Part shown: piece by piece, positions 6,278-7,387 of the stretch
Numbering within the stretch: the stretch's first letter is position 1
Layout of the letters: every line of letters begins with the position of its first letter
From: an uncultured Elusimicrobia bacterium
Lineage (GTDB): Bacteria > Elusimicrobiota > Elusimicrobia > UBA1565 > UBA9628
Direction: 5' to 3'
NCBI GenBank assembly: GCA_903874575.1
Contig: CAIQSZ010000191.1
Coordinates: 1-7,387 of the forward strand
Length of the DNA: 7,387 nucleotides
The notes under the pieces: model-generated
The model's database searches: none
What the model was told of the DNA's origin: nothing
What the model saw: only the letters and a program-made list of their open reading frames with translations
Made by a program: the position numbers and the translations under genes

Positions 6278-6305
6278 TTAAAACCAGCCGGCCGCATGGT
6301 ACAGT
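6278..6305 (+). promoter_or_regulatory. Extended -10 promoter of the cold-shock gene
   Basis: TTAAAA (6278-6283, 4 of 6 to the -35 consensus), a 16-nt spacer and TACAGT (6300-6305, 4 of 6 to the -10 consensus) preceded by TGG, which forms an extended -10 (TGn) element. Transcription would start near 6312, giving a leader of about 57 nt. The -10 resembles the TACACT and TAAACT boxes of the two minus-strand promoters in this window. Confidence 0.45.
6283..6300. promoter_or_regulatory. 18-bp dyad in the cold-shock promoter spacer (operator candidate)
   Basis: ACCA, 2 nt, CGGCCG, 2 nt, TGGT: an inverted repeat with a palindromic 6-bp core and matching 4-bp outer arms. It fills the gap between the putative -35 and -10 boxes and its right arm overlaps the TGn of the extended -10, so a bound protein would block the promoter. 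A second, shorter dyad (CGAC, 5 nt, GTCG) lies at 6265-6277. The symmetry is seen; binding is inferred. Confidence 0.35.
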
Positions 6306-6311
6306 ATAGCG

Positions 6312-6327
6312 AGGAAGATGGTTTCCT
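6312..6327 (+). promoter_or_regulatory. Small hairpin at the 5' end of the cold-shock leader
   Basis: AGGAA (6312-6316) pairs with TTCCT (6323-6327) around a 6-nt loop, placed at the predicted 5' end of the mRNA. It also encloses a minimal ATG-GTT-TCC-TAA frame (6318-6329). Cold-shock mRNAs in other bacteria carry structured leaders; whether this one is functional is inference. Confidence 0.3.
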
Positions 6328-6331
6328 AAGA

Positions 6332-6355
6332 ACGCAAACCGAGACGTAAACAGAG
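6332..6355 (+). repeat. 12-nt tandem direct repeat in the cold-shock leader
   Basis: ACGCAAACCGAG (6332-6343) is followed directly by ACGTAAACAGAG (6344-6355), 10 of 12 positions identical. The second copy runs into AGAGGA (6352-6357), the only Shine-Dalgarno-like sequence before the ATG, so a protein or RNA binding the repeat would touch the ribosome-binding site. Confidence 0.6.
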
Positions 6356-6368
6356 GACATACAAGACA

Positions 6369-6572
6369 ATGGCTACCGGAAAAGTGAAGTGGTTCAACGA
6401 TCAGAAGGGCTTCGGATTCATCACGCCGGACGACGGGTCTAAGGACCTGTTCGTTCACCACTCGTCCATCATGGGCGATGGCTTCAAGACTTTGGCCGAG
6501 AATCAGGCCGTCGAGTTCGACGTGGAGCAGTCCGAAAAGGGCCCCCGCGCCGGCAACGTTCGCAAGCTCTAA
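6369..6572 (+). CDS. CspA-family cold-shock protein
   Basis: A complete 67-residue cold-shock domain protein, the usual size of the family. It binds single-stranded RNA/DNA as a small five-stranded barrel, acting as an RNA chaperone in the cytoplasm. Family motifs are intact: GKVKWFN (4-10), RNP1 KGFGFI (13-18) and RNP2 LFVHHS (27-32), with the nucleic-acid-stacking aromatics W8, F15, F17, F28 and H30, and the C-terminal KGPRAGNV strand (57-64). The ATG at 6369 is preceded by AGAGGA at a rather long 11-nt spacing. It is the only plus-strand gene here, transcribed divergently from the RRM gene with its own promoter and a repeat-bearing leader, and closed by a strong intrinsic terminator. Its paralogue type (cold-induced or constitutive) cannot be told from sequence. 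Confidence 0.97.
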   Translation: MATGKVKWFNDQKGFGFITPDDGSKDLFVHHSSIMGDGFKTLAENQAVEFDVEQSEKGPRAGNVRKL

Positions 6573-6599
6573 TCGGCTGACGAACACCGCCTGACAAAG

Positions 6600-6636
6600 A
6601 ACCCCCTCGCCGCTCGCGGCGGGGGGGTTGCTTTTT
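6600..6636 (+). terminator. Intrinsic terminator of the cold-shock gene
   Basis: A nearly perfect GC-rich stem (6600-6613 with 6616-6629, one G-U pair, innermost bases open as a tight loop) is followed by TTGCTTTTT. It starts 28 nt after the cold-shock stop and ends 2 nt before the mfd stop codon on the other strand. Read on the minus strand the same stem is followed by only a weak T run (TTCTTTG), so it may partly terminate mfd too. Confidence 0.92.
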
Positions 6637-6638
6637 AA

Positions 6639-7387
6639 CTAAGCCGCGAGGAATTCGCGCAGGACCGCGGCGGCGGGCTTGCCGTCCAGGGCCACGCGCA
6701 CGCCGTCGCCCTCGATGGACGGCACGAACGACGCGCGCTTGCCCAACAACGCCAGCCAGCGCGCGGGCGCCTCGGGGTCCGGCGGAGCGTCGGCGCGCCA
6801 GCGTATCTCGACGGCGCCGTCCAGCTCGACCACGGAGTCCACGCGCGCGCGCCGCGCCAGCGCGCGCAGGCCCAGCAGTTCGAACAGGTTCTTGACCGGC
6901 TGGGGCGGCGGGCCGGACAGCCGCTCCAACTCGTCCAGGATCTTCGCGCCGTCCTCGGGCGAGGCGCGCAGGGCGCGCTTGTACACCTTCAGGCGCTCGA
7001 TCTCCCCGGGCAGGTAGCTCTCCGGGATGTACGCGGGCAGGCGCAGGTCGATGGACACGGGCCGGTCGTCCTCCATCGCCCGGCCGCGCAGGCGCGCGAC
7101 CTCCGACTCCAGGATCTGGGAATAGTAGTCGGCGCCGACGGCGTTCATGAAGCCGTGCTGCCGGGCGCCCAGCAGGTCGCCGGCGCCCCGGATCTCCAAA
7201 TCGCGCATCGCCAGCTTGATGCCCGCGCCCAACGCGCCGAACTCCTTGAGCGCGTCCAGGCGCTTGCGCGTGTCCTCGGGCAGATCCTTGAGCTCGGCGT
7301 CCGGCGGGTGGAACAGGTAGCAGAACGCGCGCTGACGCTCGCGCCCGACGCGACCGCGCAACTGGTACAACTGGGCCAGGCCGAAAT
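6639..7387 (-). CDS. mfd: Transcription-repair coupling factor Mfd, C-terminal part (cut by window edge)
   Basis: The last 248 residues of Mfd, the ATP-driven DNA translocase that removes stalled RNA polymerase at lesions and recruits UvrA for nucleotide excision repair. The visible part opens in the second RecA-like helicase domain with motif VI (QLRGRVGRERQRAFCYL), followed by the family signature region FGALGAGIKLAMRDLEIRG and GAGDLLGARQHGFMNAVG, then the C-terminal TRCF domain starting near SIDLRLPAYIPESYLPGEIERL. The frame ends at TAG (6641-6639) after a short LAA tail. It has no in-window start: the frame continues through the window edge (FGLAQ precedes the motif). It converges on the cold-shock gene and shares its terminator region. 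Most Mfd proteins exceed 1,000 residues, so about three quarters lies outside. Confidence 0.97.
   Translation of the reverse strand, partial: FGLAQLYQLRGRVGRERQRAFCYLFHPPDAELKDLPEDTRKRLDALKEFGALGAGIKLAMRDLEIRGAGDLLGARQHGFMNAVGADYYSQILESEVARLRGRAMEDDRPVSIDLRLPAYIPESYLPGEIERLKVYKRALRASPEDGAKILDELERLSGPPPQPVKNLFELLGLRALARRARVDSVVELDGAVEIRWRADAPPDPEAPARWLALLGKRASFVPSIEGDGVRVALDGKPAAAVLREFLAA

Noticed and set aside
6162..6587. N-terminal extension of the RRM frame through the spacer and antisense to the cold-shock gene
   Set aside because: AAGGAG at 6167-6172 and the RRM starting at the second residue fix the start at 6161; the extension has no domain and runs antisense to csp.

Overview
The window is gene-dense, GC-rich bacterial DNA (about two thirds G+C by eye). 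It carries core cellular genes and shows no sign of mobile elements, rRNA, tRNA or CRISPR. Lipoprotein and Sec-type signals on the envelope proteins suggest a diderm (Gram-negative-type) bacterium. The neighbourhood mfd / parvulin lipoprotein / SurA-like chaperone / pdxA, with a TPR-plus-kinase protein and an RRM protein, reminds me of Elusimicrobiota or a similar deep-branching diderm phylum. That placement is inference from memory of gene order and cannot be proved here.

Layout, right to left along the minus strand: the 3' end of mfd (6639-7387, truncated by the window edge) converges on a plus-strand cold-shock gene (6369-6572), with a strong intrinsic terminator between them. Divergent from the cold-shock gene, a minus-strand series begins: an RRM RNA-binding protein with a basic Lys-Pro-Trp repeat tail (5433-6161), a parvulin lipoprotein (4557-5390), a SurA-like parvulin (3446-4573, overlapping its neighbour by 17 nt), PdxA (2500-3459, overlapping the SurA-like gene by 14 nt and apparently starting on CTG), a signal peptide-TPR-TM-Ser/Thr kinase protein (339-2468), and the first 92 codons of an unrecognised secreted protein (1-278).

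How the genes may work together: the two parvulins form a tightly coupled outer-membrane/periplasmic folding pair. One keeps both active-site histidines and the other has lost both. PdxA belongs to vitamin B6 synthesis and is probably co-translated with them. The kinase and the secreted protein each have their own near-identical promoter (TTGACA, 17 nt, TAnACT, 6 nt, ATG) whose predicted transcription start falls on the start codon, so both look like leaderless mRNAs. The RRM and cold-shock genes are a divergent pair of RNA-binding proteins. Their shared 207-bp spacer holds an extended -10 promoter, an 18-bp dyad inside that promoter, a small leader hairpin and a 12-nt tandem repeat next to the cold-shock ribosome-binding site.

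No complete unknown multi-gene system is visible. The most noteworthy signals are the paired leaderless promoters, the CTG-started pdxA, the histidine-less SurA-like protein, the kinase with its sensor placed N-terminally, and the structured RRM/csp spacer.
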